Positions 43,901 to 54,510 of a stretch of DNA of 64,000 bases are shown piece by piece (position 1 is the first letter of the stretch; each line of letters opens with the position of its first letter). The position numbers and the translations under genes were made by a program. Where the stretch lies: assembly GCA_029204225.1 (NCBI GenBank), contig CM055109.1:18407590-18471589 (forward strand). The letters run 5' to 3'. Source of the DNA: Diphasiastrum complanatum (taxonomy: Eukaryota > Streptophyta > Lycopodiopsida > Lycopodiales > Lycopodiaceae). The notes under the pieces are model-generated. The model did no database searches. It had not been told where the DNA came from and worked only from the letters and a program-made list of their open reading frames with translations.

Positions 43901-46900
43901 AGCACATGCTAGATGATAAATAATAGACAACTTAAAACACCAAATTGCAAACAAAGGTCAGCATTTTCAGCGTGCTAAATTTCATGAATCCAACTAAAAA
44001 TGGATGGGAAGCACGCGTCATTCTAAAGTGTAGACAGCCTAGAAACTCAAGGAGAAAAAAAACTGATTCCAGATCTGTCCCAAATCAGAGAATGACCAAA
44101 ATAAGTTGCTTTGATCCAATTAGGAATCACAATTTAGCACTCAACTTGCACCCAAATAAGTTTACCCGTGTTTCAACCTTCCTATACATGAATAAACTGC
44201 CCATAGGCAGAGAAATTAAAATACGAAGGGTTTCAGCAACTTCTGCATGCTTGCCTACGTGTCGATGTTTTACCAAGTGGCAAAATGCTAGTCATTGATT
44301 TACATGGGCAACATGTCAACTTAACTGTGGATGGTGTCAAAGTTTGGTGGGTGCTCTAAGGGTTTGAATATGTGAGACTTTAGAGAAGCATTCCTCATCC
44401 ATTCCAATGCAAGAAATGTTGGGCCGCAGCATTGGTCTATTTGGTTTTACTATTGTACTTTGTAGAGAAATATAAAGTGAAACGTTTCGCGTCTATCTTT
44501 GCGTCTATCTTGTGTATCAGTTGTAGATCGTTGCATGGAGATGTATAACCAAGGAAAGATGCGTTGCAAACAGACTTGGAGAGCTTGCAACAAGTAGGGG
44601 CTTTGGTGGAATACAAGCAAAACCTCATGGCGACTGGCAGACTCCATGATGCTATATTTAAGAGGGGTTCAACTTTGGGAAAGATCATCCACTTCATGGT
44701 GGATCTAGCAGCCACTTAACAACTATTTGTCACTAAGTTTCAAAATGATCAAAATGCATGTTTTCAATACATACCTCAACCTTGGGTTCACCCTTTTGTT
44801 GTCTGAGCAACTCCTCTTGGCTTTCTAGCCTTCTCCCTGCATAAAAAGACGATAGAAAACACATTCATGCAAATAAAAACATAGCTGTTGTACTTCAAGT
44901 TTGAACAGAGAAGAACATAGATTTGCCACAGAGCCTATTGCTATAACACAGTTGGTCTGTTGACCATTTACCTTTCTTATCACGATAAACCGTGTGAGCT
45001 CCTTTTCCACTTAATAGAGGATCCATCTCTGCAAACCTGTTAAGAAAAAGTGCACCTCAATTGTTATCAGGTACAATAGAAGCATCTCTCACAAAATGTC
45101 TTCACCAAATATGATGTAAGTTGTTCAAATCATCAAAGCAGCAGCAATTATGTGCCTTTAAAAGATGGGGCAATTTCCAGTTAAAATCATATAGAAAGGA
45201 CCTGCATCTTGTGTTCAGATGAGAAATGTAGAAATGTTTGACAGCAGAAATATGCTTGTTGACAGAGCACAGATAATTTGTTAAAAATATAAGGTAATGA
45301 ATTGTCAACAGAGAATGGTTCAGCTCCCAAAAACCACCAAAGCATAACTAATGGACAATATGTTACAGCTCTGACTAACTGGAGTTACTCAATCTCTAGC
45401 CTCAGGTTGAAGGAGGTGAGGCGTTAACTGAACGTTAACATGAGTGTTAATTCGGATTAGACTATGACTAGGCTCATAACCTGGGTAAGTTAGAGCATAC
45501 CTAAACTAGAGTGTGCTCTAAACTAGACATGTGGCCAGTTAGTGCACGTGTGGGGCTAACTCCAAGCAGGCATTCGTCACATGTGGCCTTGGCTTGTACT
45601 GGCAGAACAAAGAGGAGAAGAAGAAGAAGAGTTATGAAAATAATAGCTTTGAAAGACTTTGAAATTCTTAAACTAATCTGATCGAATTGATCTATTTATA
45701 GTTTTTGATAGCGCAACCCTAACGGAAAGCGCTGTTATCCAAGTGGCATGTACCACGTGGGTGTTAGAAATAAATGACTATGCTAAAGTTAATCCATAGG
45801 TTACTTTGAACCAAAGGTCAAGATTTGTGTAACCATGGGTATTTAGTTATTTAGGCCATGTTAAGTTTGTCTTAACTTCAATTGGACCCGATTTTGGTCA
45901 TGTAGTGACTCGTGGGTCCTTAGGGGTCTAATGTTGTTTAGGGGCCCTATCTTGACTTTTGGGGGTGCCCTACATTTAGTAAGTGGTTAAGCTTAGGGTT
46001 TGTTGGCACTTGGCCACATCCAGGTAGAGTACTTGTATGCTCATTGTGTATTACCATTTTTACATTTGCTAAGCATTGCTCTCCATTTTTCTGCTTGCAT
46101 TACTGCTTTCTCTCTCTCCTTGAGGGCACCTATCCTCTTCCCTCATTTGTCTTGTGGAGATTGTTTGATAGTTACGTCCTGGTGCCTTGGCTCTTGTTTT
46201 CCTTCAATGGGGCTTTGAGATTGGACCTAATAATGTAGCAAATAAGACTCCACTATTCAATTTGAGTTAGTCAAGTTGGAACCCTTGACAGTCCGACGTC
46301 TTTTGGTCGATTCGAGTTTGTGCGACAATCCCTCGAATATTGAGACTGTCGACACTGAGAGTATCGACTGTGTCGAAAAGGCGTGTATTTCTGCAGACGG
46401 TCTTGACACCTTCGACACTATCTCGACAATACGAGTAAAACTGCAAAATGTACATAAATTAGTTCCACATTACAAATGATTTCAAGGATGAAATCTAACA
46501 CTCCCCCTAATGTGGAGTTCGAAAAATCGAGGTGTTAAGTTGAGCATATTGCTAAACTTAGAATGTTTGTCAAATGCCAATGCCTTTGTAAATATATCTG
46601 CTGCCATGAACTTTGATTTGCAAAAGAGTACTTTGTCTATGATAAAATGATACTTTATCTTGATGTGCTTGCCCTGGGAATGATACTTGGGACTAATAGA
46701 TAAAGCAATTGTACTCTAATTGTGGCAAAAGATGGAAGTAGCTTGTAACTGACTAAGATAAATGTTCGACAATAGACGCCTTAACCAGATAGCTTCCTTG
46801 TAGCAGCAATGTATTCGGCCTCTATCGAAGATAATGTAGTCAAATTGTGCTTCTTGCTATCTTGAGGAAGGTTAACCTGAGTATTCGAATCATCATTCTA

Positions 46901-49859
46901 ATTTCCACAATACAAATCCAATAATTTTCTATCGACTGTAAATACTGATGAACTCTAAATAGAGCTTTCCAATGAATGAAACCTGGATTCGACATATATT
47001 GGCCGAGTGTACTAACTGAATAAGCAATGTCAGGTCTAGTACAAATCATGGCATACATGAGAGTGATGAAACGTTGAGGATCGATGCCTATGCTAGATCT
47101 GCTTGAGGAGATGTCAGGAAAACTGACATGCAATGATTAATCACCGACATGCAAAGCTTAAACATTAACATGAAAGCTATAAAGCTGACATGCAAACCTT
47201 AAACACAGACCTGCATTGACATGCAAAGCTTCTAGGCTGACATTCAAAGGTGTTCAGTGATGGGGCACAAATCAGCAAAGGCTAGAATTTCAGATCTATA
47301 TGAAATCAATGGACATAACCTGTAAAATATATCAACTTGCAGCTTATGAACATACAAACAGGATGCAAGTGATTCGGATCAATTCTGATCACTGAGCAGC
47401 GAGTTATGAACAAAACAAGATTGTCATAAATCTGCCTAGAGAGAGAAAACGTTTGAAGATCAATGCTTGTAGATCCAAATGGGCGCTTACAAAGTGTGGC
47501 AGCCCTCCTTGTATTTATAGTGAGGTGTGTACAAAGTTTCATGCAAAAATCTCCACTCAATCTTCAGTTAAGGAGACATGTGTCCAATTATCTCTCTCTC
47601 CTTCTAGAGAGGAAACTTCACTTATTTGTAGTGAGTCACTTAGTTAACTTGGGTCCTCTAAACTTAGAACCTTTACAAACTTTGTTTGCATTTATTTTTA
47701 TCTCCCAAGCCTAAACTTGGGCGCCTAGGGCCCTAACATGGACCCAACTTAAATACCTTATAAGTTATCAACAAAACCCGGTTTTTTAACATTTTACCGG
47801 TTTACATAGTCTGCCAAAATTGCATGTGTCCGAGGCTAGAAACATGACAGAGAGAACCAATAATAGAATGGTACAGATATTGTTTCATCTGATCGACTTC
47901 TTCAGAAGATTGGGGACATTGGTCCTTCAAATATTTCAAACCTGGATCCATTGGAGACCTGGCTGGTTTGCAGTTGGCCATTTGACGCTTAAATAGGAAA
48001 TCGTGAATGTATTTTTGTTGACTGTTGTAAATCAATCTGTCATCATGATCTCTGAAGATTTGTATACCAAGGCAGAAATGGGCCTCCCCTAAATCTGTCA
48101 TGTCGAATTCCTTCGACAACATCTTTTTGACATCCTTCAGCATTCAAATGTCATTACTAATGTGTCATCAACATACAATGCAATGATAACGAGAGATGAA
48201 TCCACTGATTTGTGATAGACATTACAAGCAGCTGAACTTGGTATAAAGCCTTGTTGGATAAAGAATTCGTTGATTCGAGGGAACCACGCACGAGACGACT
48301 GTTTAAGCCCATACAGAGCTTTTCGAAGCTTGCATACCTGATGGGTGTTTCCCTCCAGCACATAGCCTTCAGGCTGAGAAATATAAATGTCTTCTTTGAT
48401 CACACCATGTAAAAATTTTGTTTGTACATCCATCTGGTGAATTTCCAGATCTGCCACCGCTACAAATGAAAGTAAAAGTCTGACCAACAAATGTTTGACC
48501 ATGGGACTAAAAGTTTCCGGAACTAGCCTTGCCTTCCATCGATCAACTGATCCATCGACTTTGTGCTTATTCGATAAACCCATTTGCAAGAAATGATAAC
48601 TCTTACCAACTGGCATGTTCAAACTTGTGTGAAAGTGATACAACCGAAAGTTTGAAGATGCCTTACTGACGGTTTTGAACCTGTCCACACCTCTTCGGGT
48701 GCCACCATCAGTTTGAATTGCCTTGATCTTCCTAGAAGTATGATTCTTAGTTTCCTGGTTGAAGTGCTAAAAATACTTGAACCCCTATCGAGAGAGTCTG
48801 CATGGGTCCACATATGTCGTTGTGCACAATATCTGACACACCTTTTGATGTGTGTACCAAATCATATCTAAAAGGATTCTAGCATGCTTGGCTAGAATAC
48901 AGCTTTGACAAACTATACGGTCTGATATATTGTCGCAGTCGAGATCTCGAACAATCTGATTAGTCGACATATTTCTAAGACAAGTAAAATTGACATGACC
49001 CATCTTGTTATGCCATAGTGAATCTTTATCTTCCAAAGTAGAAGTAGATAGAGCCTGAGCAGTCAAAGCATTGAAATGACTAAGCTTGTAAAAATTGCCT
49101 TGCCTCTTTCCGAGTGCAAGGACCTTATTGCTTATGTCTAACATCGAACACGTATTAGAATCAAATTCGACTTTATGGCCCAAATCAGCTATTCTACTTA
49201 TAGAGAGTAGATTTTTTGTAAGATTTGAACATGAAGAACATTTGGAATAAGAATAGTACCATTCCGAAATTGCAATTTGACAGTGCCTACACCATCAATA
49301 CTATGAGTATTGCTATCGCCCAATGAGACATGCCTCTGAGTCTGTTGGAATATCAATCCACTCTAGAGAAAACTATCAAACAAGGCGGATAGCTCAATGG
49401 TAGAGCATCCCATCCGGTATGAGGGAGGTCCTGGGTTTGAATCCTAATCTGTCCATCCATATTATGATTTATGGATTTCTAACATGGTATCAGAGCCAAG
49501 TTAGACCTAACAGTTCATGGTGTCAAAGTCATGGTTAGGTGGCCCAAGTTGTGGGGCAGGTGCGTGGAGTTTGAGCTCTACCAAGACCTGTTATCTGACT
49601 TTTCATATATGTACAGCTCATGGCTTGACTAGGATATCAGTATATCATGATATTATTTACAGTACTTGCTCTTTTATATAGCAAGATCTCTTAGTTTTCA
49701 CTTAAAATTCATTAAGTTCTTTTTGAACTCATTAGATGTTCAGTGACTAGTTTTCATTCTAAGTTTATTTTGAGAGACATGTTTTTGCTCCTACATAGAG
49801 TGTCACACTTGACATGTATTATTTGATCTTACATGCTTTTTAGCATCAAAGGACAATAA

Positions 49860-49927
<68 letters not shown>

Positions 49928-51747
49928 CTCTTTGCTTCAGCTTCCTTCTTTTGCTCTATCTCTTCCTTCAATTCATTTCCAGATCTTAATCCAGCAGAAG
50001 CTCCATCTGTCATCTTGCTCTTTTTCATCACACCATGTGCATGAGCAGCTCCTAAATGTACTGACCTTTCATCACGCCTAAACATTGATGCAGACTGTTG
50101 GTCATTATCATCCCCCGGAGACCTTCCGTGCAGATCCAATCTTCTAGGAGAAATATTTGTCAAGCCAGCAGAATCCCTATTTTGACGTTTTTGTGAGACC
50201 TTTGCGCCATTCTGCCCGTCCCTTGAAGTTCTACCGGCTGAAAAATCTTTTGCCAAAGGTTCATCTCGCATTTTTGGTACAAACCTTTTGCCTTCCCGTG
50301 ACCCATCCTTACCTGACAGATGACTGGCAGATTTGCTATCAGATTTTCTGCTTGGAAACTCTGATACAGAATCATTCTCTTGAGAGCGCTTCCGTGGTGG
50401 AGACAAGTCAGGTAATTTGTGTGATCTTTCGCTCTTGATTGATCTCTGAACTGACAAACTAGCTTCAAATTCAGCACTTCTTCTATGCACATAAGCATCA
50501 GCACGTTTTTCTTCATCATATATAGCGCTCCTCCTTGGAGGAGACAGGTCCATATCTTTTTTGATAAATTTTTGATTTAGCAAACTAGGTGCATGAAGTT
50601 TCCTCCTCGGCGGTGATAAGTCCAGCGAAGCATGATGCTTATCTTGTTCACCAGTAGAACTTTGAATGGTCGAAGGCTCAATTCTGACTCTCTTTCTTGG
50701 AGGGGACAAATCGCCATCATGGTGAGATCTCGAGGTGATAGCTTCCGTCACTTTCTTTTGAGAAGGCAAATAATCAGCTTCGTTGCTTGTCAGGCTGTAT
50801 CCTTCAAATTTCTCCTCAGTTGAAGTGCCTGGACGTCTATTTCGCACTGAGCTACCATCGCCATTACCTCGCTCTATAAGAGAATCATGCCTCCACTCAG
50901 GTTCAGGAGATAGTGAAGGAGAATCATGCCGGCGCCTCCTGGGGGGAGACAGATCTGCAATCACCCTTTCTGTCTGTTCTGTGGAACAAAAATATAGCAA
51001 ATGCAACAACGTAAAATACGGAGGACAAACACAGCAAATGAAACAATTGGAAAAAACAGACGCAAAATACAGCAAATGTAGCAATCTAAAATAGGGAAAA
51101 AAAAAATTATACCAACCACGGCAATGTAAGCTGAAAAGGGTAACGAAGTAGTAAACCTTACAAAACTGAAGCAGAAGTAACAAAGCAGCCAAACTGGTCA
51201 TAGTAGGCTCAAATTTGTAAAGGGAAAGAAAGCAAACAGGGGTAGGACCTTACCAGACCTCACAGATGAGCTCACGTCCACCCATCCACTGCCGTCATCC
51301 CCAATCGAGAGGTAAGGTCGATGCATTCGCATGGCCTCCATCTTCTGCATCACCTTTACCTCCACGTCTTCTATCACCTGCGGTCCTTCCTCTGCATCAC
51401 AAAGCACATTATTATGCAATTATATGCAAAGGACACTTGAAACTATATACTATTATAATGACGAGAAATCCAGTGATGGCAAGTTGGCAACAGTGGAGGA
51501 AACACTACGCGCCAATACCATCATCATCATCTTCATCTTCTGTATCCTGCTGCACTTGTTTCTGCCAAGAAACGTCATCATCCACTATAACAACACCAGA
51601 ATAGCTCGAAACCGGCTTGCTTTTGGACTCCAACTTATTATTCTTCTTCTTCTTCTTCTTGTGCTTTTTCTTCTTCGTTTCTTCTGCTTCCTTGTCATCG
51701 GTGCTCGCATAACGCTTTAAATAATTTTGCAAGCTAGAAGACGCCAT
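40985..51747 (-). CDS. BUD13: BUD13 homologue, RES-complex pre-mRNA splicing factor (complete, nine exons)
   Basis: BUD13 belongs with SNIP1/Pml1 and RBMX2/Snu17 to the RES complex of the activating spliceosome, in the nucleus. Exons on minus: 51747-51519, 51391-51254, 50978-49928, 45036-44972, 44836-44775, 42076-41973, 41564-41492, 41405-41225, 41070-40985. All are GT-AG with consistent phases, giving 662 codons and a stop at 40985-40987. The N-terminus (SLQNYLKRYAS) is the family start, followed by a Lys-rich stretch and SWQK. Exon 3 has at least five DLSPPR(R/K) repeats plus NISPRR in an Arg/Ser-rich, disordered region. The conserved C-terminal Bud13 domain runs from about residue 440 to the end: MDPLLSGKGAHTVYRD, EWGKGIAQKREAEA, RVRWEDPMAHL, SGFIIPQGIPQHSWLKRG, NRYGIKPGRHWDGVDRS and EAYLWSVSEM. 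Intron 3 (4.9 kb) is enlarged by a copia element and a SINE; intron 5 is 2.7 kb. Confidence 0.95.
42077..44774. other. BUD13 intron 5, no gene seen
   Basis: 2.7 kb of AT-rich intron. The tandem-like segment GGAACGTACT / GGAATGTACT near 42388-42410 is the only local repeat noted. Open frames here are short and unrecognised. Confidence 0.6.
46501..46510 (-). promoter_or_regulatory. copia polypurine tract and 3' LTR start (element 4)
   Basis: Minus-strand TTAGGGGGAG is immediately followed by TGTTAGATTTC, the usual copia PPT/LTR boundary. The LTR (46500 downwards) carries an unusual density of TCGAC words between 46298 and 46430. Its end is not fixed. Confidence 0.75.
46760..47133 (-). pseudogene. 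copia RT end and RNase H fragment (element 4)
   Basis: The frame 47133-46840 reads LMYAMICTRPDIAYSVSTL then YMSNPGFIHWKALFRVHQYL. The RNase H block SSIEAEYIAATRK follows at about 46830-46790 in another frame, shortly before the polypurine tract. Confidence 0.8.
47134..47800. repeat. insertion splitting the copia RT, LTR-like, with a GACATGCAAAGCTT mini-array
   Basis: Minus-strand TGTTAAAAAACC begins at about 47793, and a TATTTATAG promoter-like word lies at about 47513. The far end (about 47137-47250) has five or so degenerate GACATGCAAAGCTT / AAAC words. This may be a solo LTR; its ends were not proved. Confidence 0.4.
47802..48688 (-). pseudogene. copia reverse transcriptase (element 4)
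   Basis: The frame 48688-48137 carries the RT blocks QMDVQTKFLHGVIKEDIYI, QPEGYV and LRKALYGLKQSSRAW, and the catalytic LYVDDTLV. The frame 48143-47802 continues with LSKEFDMTDLGEAHFCLGIQI. The join is a frameshift. RT is otherwise nearly complete. Confidence 0.85.
48785..49370 (-). pseudogene. copia protease end and pre-integrase (element 4)
   Basis: Protease C-terminal strands (THSIDGVGTVKLQFRNG, then ILIPNVLHV) lie at about 49330-49230. After a frame change comes the pre-integrase domain (LWHNKMGHVNFTCLRNMS, then CQSCILAKHARI) in the frame 49183-48785. Integrase is almost completely deleted after it. Confidence 0.8.
49383..49925 (+). mobile_element. tRNA-derived SINE with LINE-like 3' tail and CT microsatellite end
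   Basis: The head has a pol III A box (TAGCTCAATGG, 49390-49400) and B box (GGTTTGAATCC, 49434-49444) 44 bases apart, inside a degenerate tRNA fold. The body includes a primer-binding-site-like TGGTATCAGAGCC at 49485-49497. The tail has CTTGACATGTA at about 49809, a hairpin ATGCT/TTTT/AGCAT (49833-49846), ACAATAAAG and (CT)n. The tail blocks match those of the LINE at 18.8-18.96 kb in order. At ~540 bases it is long for a SINE. The left flank is copia sequence, the right flank BUD13 exon 3. Confidence 0.72.
49863..49925. repeat. (TC)n microsatellite at the SINE 3' end, abutting the BUD13 exon 3 splice donor
   Basis: 63 bases of CT repeat. On the gene strand intron 3 begins GTAGAGAGAGAG, so the repeat starts right after the first bases of the 5' splice site. 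Confidence 0.95.
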
Positions 51748-51776
51748 GTTTATGTATCTGCCTAGTGCGTCAAAAC

Positions 51777-52010
51777 CCTAAATACTATCAGACGTAAAAC
51801 AGTTCATATGAAAATCCTGAATACTATCAGACATAAAATCGTTGAATAGAAAATCCTATACTATATCAGACGTAAAACAGTTGATATGAAAACCCTAAAT
51901 ATTATCAGACATAGAACCGTTGATTAGAAAATCCTAAATACTATCAGACGTCAAAGCCATGACAAGAAAATCCTAAATACTCTCTGACATAAATCCGTTG
52001 ATAAGAATGT
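51777..52010. repeat. 39-bp-period minisatellite, six copies, at the BUD13 5' end
   Basis: CCTAAATACTATCAGAC-type units start at 51777, 51816, 51855, 51894, 51933 and 51972, an exact 39-base step each time. They differ by scattered substitutions. The first unit lies 30 bases upstream of the BUD13 start codon (51747), so the array occupies the 5' UTR or core promoter. Confidence 0.92.
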
Positions 52011-52015
52011 GGCAG

Positions 52016-52150
52016 ACTAGGAAATCCCGCAGTCCAACGACAGTGCTAGGATTCTATTTGGCGATCCATGGAGCAGCTCCATGTATGTGGGAGCCTAGGA
52101 AATCCTAGAGTCTAACGAAAGTGCTACAATTCTATTTAGCGATCCATTGC
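52016..52150. repeat. 78-bp-offset duplication next to the minisatellite
   Basis: AGGAAATCCCGCAGTCCAAC...GCGATCCATGG is repeated 78 bases on (twice 39) as AGGAAATCCTAGAGTCTAAC...GCGATCCATTG. Between them CATGGAGC faces GCTCCATG around one base. Confidence 0.75.
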
Positions 52151-53736
52151 GCGATGCAAATAGCGATCCAGCTTCGAAAAGAAATGACAACGCGAACAGA
52201 GAAAAGAGGAAACAAGGGGATAATCATTATGGAAGGTGTCGGCCAAGAGAGTATATTTTGCTCTCCAAGGATTTTCAGAATTTTTAGGCGAGGCTGTAGG
52301 GCGAGTCTAAACTTTTTTTTAAAAGCCGAATCCTGGTGCCAAGGCACCTTTCATGGCGTAATGGGTACCTTCTTTTGACCTTGCCTTGCAAAGGCAATAT
52401 CAATGCGCGAGAAAATTGGCAAACTATAGGAATGGAATCGATAATTTTTTTAAAAAATTAACATAAAAAAATGTGTGACGATTTTTATATCTTTTCAAAA
52501 GTTCTCAAAAAATTTAAAAGTTTTACAAAATGCAGGTTTTTTGAGAATAACTTAAAAAAGGTTTCTTTAAGCAGTGGGCAATACTATGTGTTGAGGTTGG
52601 TCAATGGAGTTTGGAGGAAAGTAAACCCTAAAGGATAAAGCATGATAGTAGTCTCAAGTTTTTAGGCTTGGACCTTAGTTAAACATTCTATTATGCAAAA
52701 TCACGCATGGTAAAAAAATTGACTTGCATGCTTTAGTTTGCTTTTGATTTTGTTAAGTTTGGACCTTTATTAAAGGCCCAAGTACCCCACATGCAACTAC
52801 TGATCATGCGTGCATAGAAATATGCAAAAGACATTTGGTAAATGGCCAAAAGTGACTTGCATGCAGTTTGCTTTTGCGTATTTTCAAGAGCTATGCAATC
52901 AATCCATAGCCAACATGCATCCATAAATTTTATGCTACTTCTTCCTGATCAGTGTAGAGCAGTGGCTAGTGGTGGATCCTGGTAATCATTGTCATCATCA
53001 TAACTGGATTCCTTTGGCGGACCTGGTAGAGCGAAGTAAGCCATACAGTGCGGTTGTAGCTATGTTGGCAGCAGACGCGAAAGTTGGTTTGTTAGTGTAA
53101 CCCATCAGAGAGCTTGGTATCATGAAGCACGTGGTACCAAGGCTACCAAATCCACTCCTAGATTTGCCGAAACTGTGAAAAATTTAATTGCTACAATCCA
53201 ACAGGTGGCTAACTAGAAGGGAAGCGCAGATAGAAGCCACGTGCATTCAAAGTGTAGAGCTCTCTCAATTGGATCCATACTCCTGCTGTCATTCGAGTGG
53301 CACCACATGTGGTGCGCTTAAGCTCTACCTTGTTTTTCAATAAAAGTATTTCCATAGTCACGCACAATGTACGATTTGCTTTAGGAATGACTGACACTGT
53401 TTTGCCACATTTCCCCTCTCAGGTAGATTGAGAGTTGGTTGAATGTGGCCTTTCAAAGGAAAACAAAGAGCATGACATGCAGCAGATTGGTGTGTGCCGC
53501 CATCATTGATAGGTACTTGTAACCTCAGTTTACCATCTTGGGTGGATATCTCGGATTCCAAAATTACTTTTGTGTCATTCTCAACTGAAAATTGTAGGAA
53601 CATCCTAGGATCATCTTGGGTCGATATCTCATATCCAAAAAATATTGTTGTGTGGTCAAGGGATGTTTTTTGACGAGCTTTTTCATGCTTTAAGCGAGTT
53701 TTTCTGGCACCTATTTTTGGCAAGCTTTTCTGTGTT
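52151..53736. other. intergenic, no gene seen
   Basis: Region upstream of BUD13. No domain on either strand; the 121-codon open frame ending at 53358 is unrecognised and overlaps the beginning of a repeat. Confidence 0.5.
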
Positions 53737-54510
53737 AGATTTTTGCACCTAACTTCGCCAACCCATATTTGAGTCGCAATTCATCCATTTTGCACGAGAT
53801 TACTACATACTAACCTAAACAAATGGCTCCCAAAATAGACCCCATTTTGTTGAAATGGACCCTGCCACAGCAACGTCGCAAACTAGCCTATATTACAAGC
53901 CCTAATTGCAATAATTCTGACCCACTTTGTCGTTTCTTAACAAATTAGGCCAAAATTACATAGCAATTAGTCCCACTAGTGCATAAAGGAAATGGAAACC
54001 TAGGACCATCATCGGGTCGAGCATTCAGGACTTCTTTCGGGACTGCACAGTCTCTTTCACACCCACTTTTCCCTATCGCGATTTTTTGGACCCAACTTCA
54101 CCGATTTGTAGCTCACGATCTGTAGCTCGGTCATAGCTCCTCTGTTCTGCATGGGATTGGTACCTACAGGTTTGTTTCGAAGGTTGCCTCATAGCTGGAA
54201 CAAACGGCTCCCAAAATCGACATTGTTTCGGCGACATGGACCTTGTCACAACAACATCGCAAAGTAGCCCATATTACAAGCCCTAATTGCAGTCGGTCCG
54301 ACCCAATGTCATTCTTTAGTAGGACATGCCAGATTCACAAGACAATTGGTCCCAATGGTGCGTAATGGGAATGGGAACCTGTGACCACCGTTCGATTGAG
54401 GTGATGGGCTCTTTTGGTACCGCACAGTCCTTTCGCACTCACTTTTTCCAATTTCGATTTTTTGGACCCAACTTTGTCGACCCGTAGCTCTTGGCCGCAG
54501 CTCTTCCATT
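53737..54510. repeat. ~381-bp-period tandem repeat, about two copies
   Basis: GGCTCCCAAAAT, ATTACAAGCCCTAATTGCA, CGATTTTTTGGACCCAACTT and other blocks repeat at about 381 bases (for example 53825 and 54206). The third unit starts at about 54466 (GACCCAACTTTGTCG) and is cut short. The copies are moderately diverged, so this looks like a small remnant of satellite or LTR sequence. Confidence 0.78.

Larger units (their letters stand above)
46261..49370 (-). mobile_element. Ty1/copia element 4 inside BUD13 intron 3, degraded and rearranged
   Basis: On minus (the same strand as BUD13), protease, pre-integrase, RT and RNase H fragments appear in order. They end in a polypurine tract (TTAGGGGGAG, plus 46501-46510) and the start of a 3' LTR (TGTTAGATTTC at 46500). 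The gag, 5' LTR and most of integrase are missing. A ~670-base unrelated insertion splits RT from RNase H. Confidence 0.82.
45037..49927. other. BUD13 intron 3 (4.9 kb), host to copia and SINE insertions
   Basis: From the exon 4 side: about 1.2 kb without features, then a degraded copia element on minus (about 46.3-49.37 kb) and the SINE on plus (49383-49925). The SINE's CT tail ends one base before the intron's first two bases (minus-strand GT at 49927-49926). Confidence 0.85.

Noticed and set aside
44437-44715. A 92-residue gene on minus in BUD13 intron 5
   Set aside because: No recognisable domain, no splice link to the BUD13 frame, and a plus-strand reading looks equally plausible as retroelement debris.
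49383-49455. A functional tRNA gene (A and B boxes present, possible GGT anticodon)
   Set aside because: The acceptor and T stems pair poorly and the anticodon stem has mismatches. It continues into a longer repeat with a LINE-like tail, so it is a SINE head.
49924-51201. A single-exon 425-residue protein on minus
   Set aside because: Its first ~75 residues are intron 2 read-through with no family match. The true exon starts at 50978 after a consensus acceptor and joins the other BUD13 exons in phase.
51777-52010. A CRISPR-like array
   Set aside because: The 39-base units are contiguous with no spacers, and this is a plant nuclear locus; it is a minisatellite.
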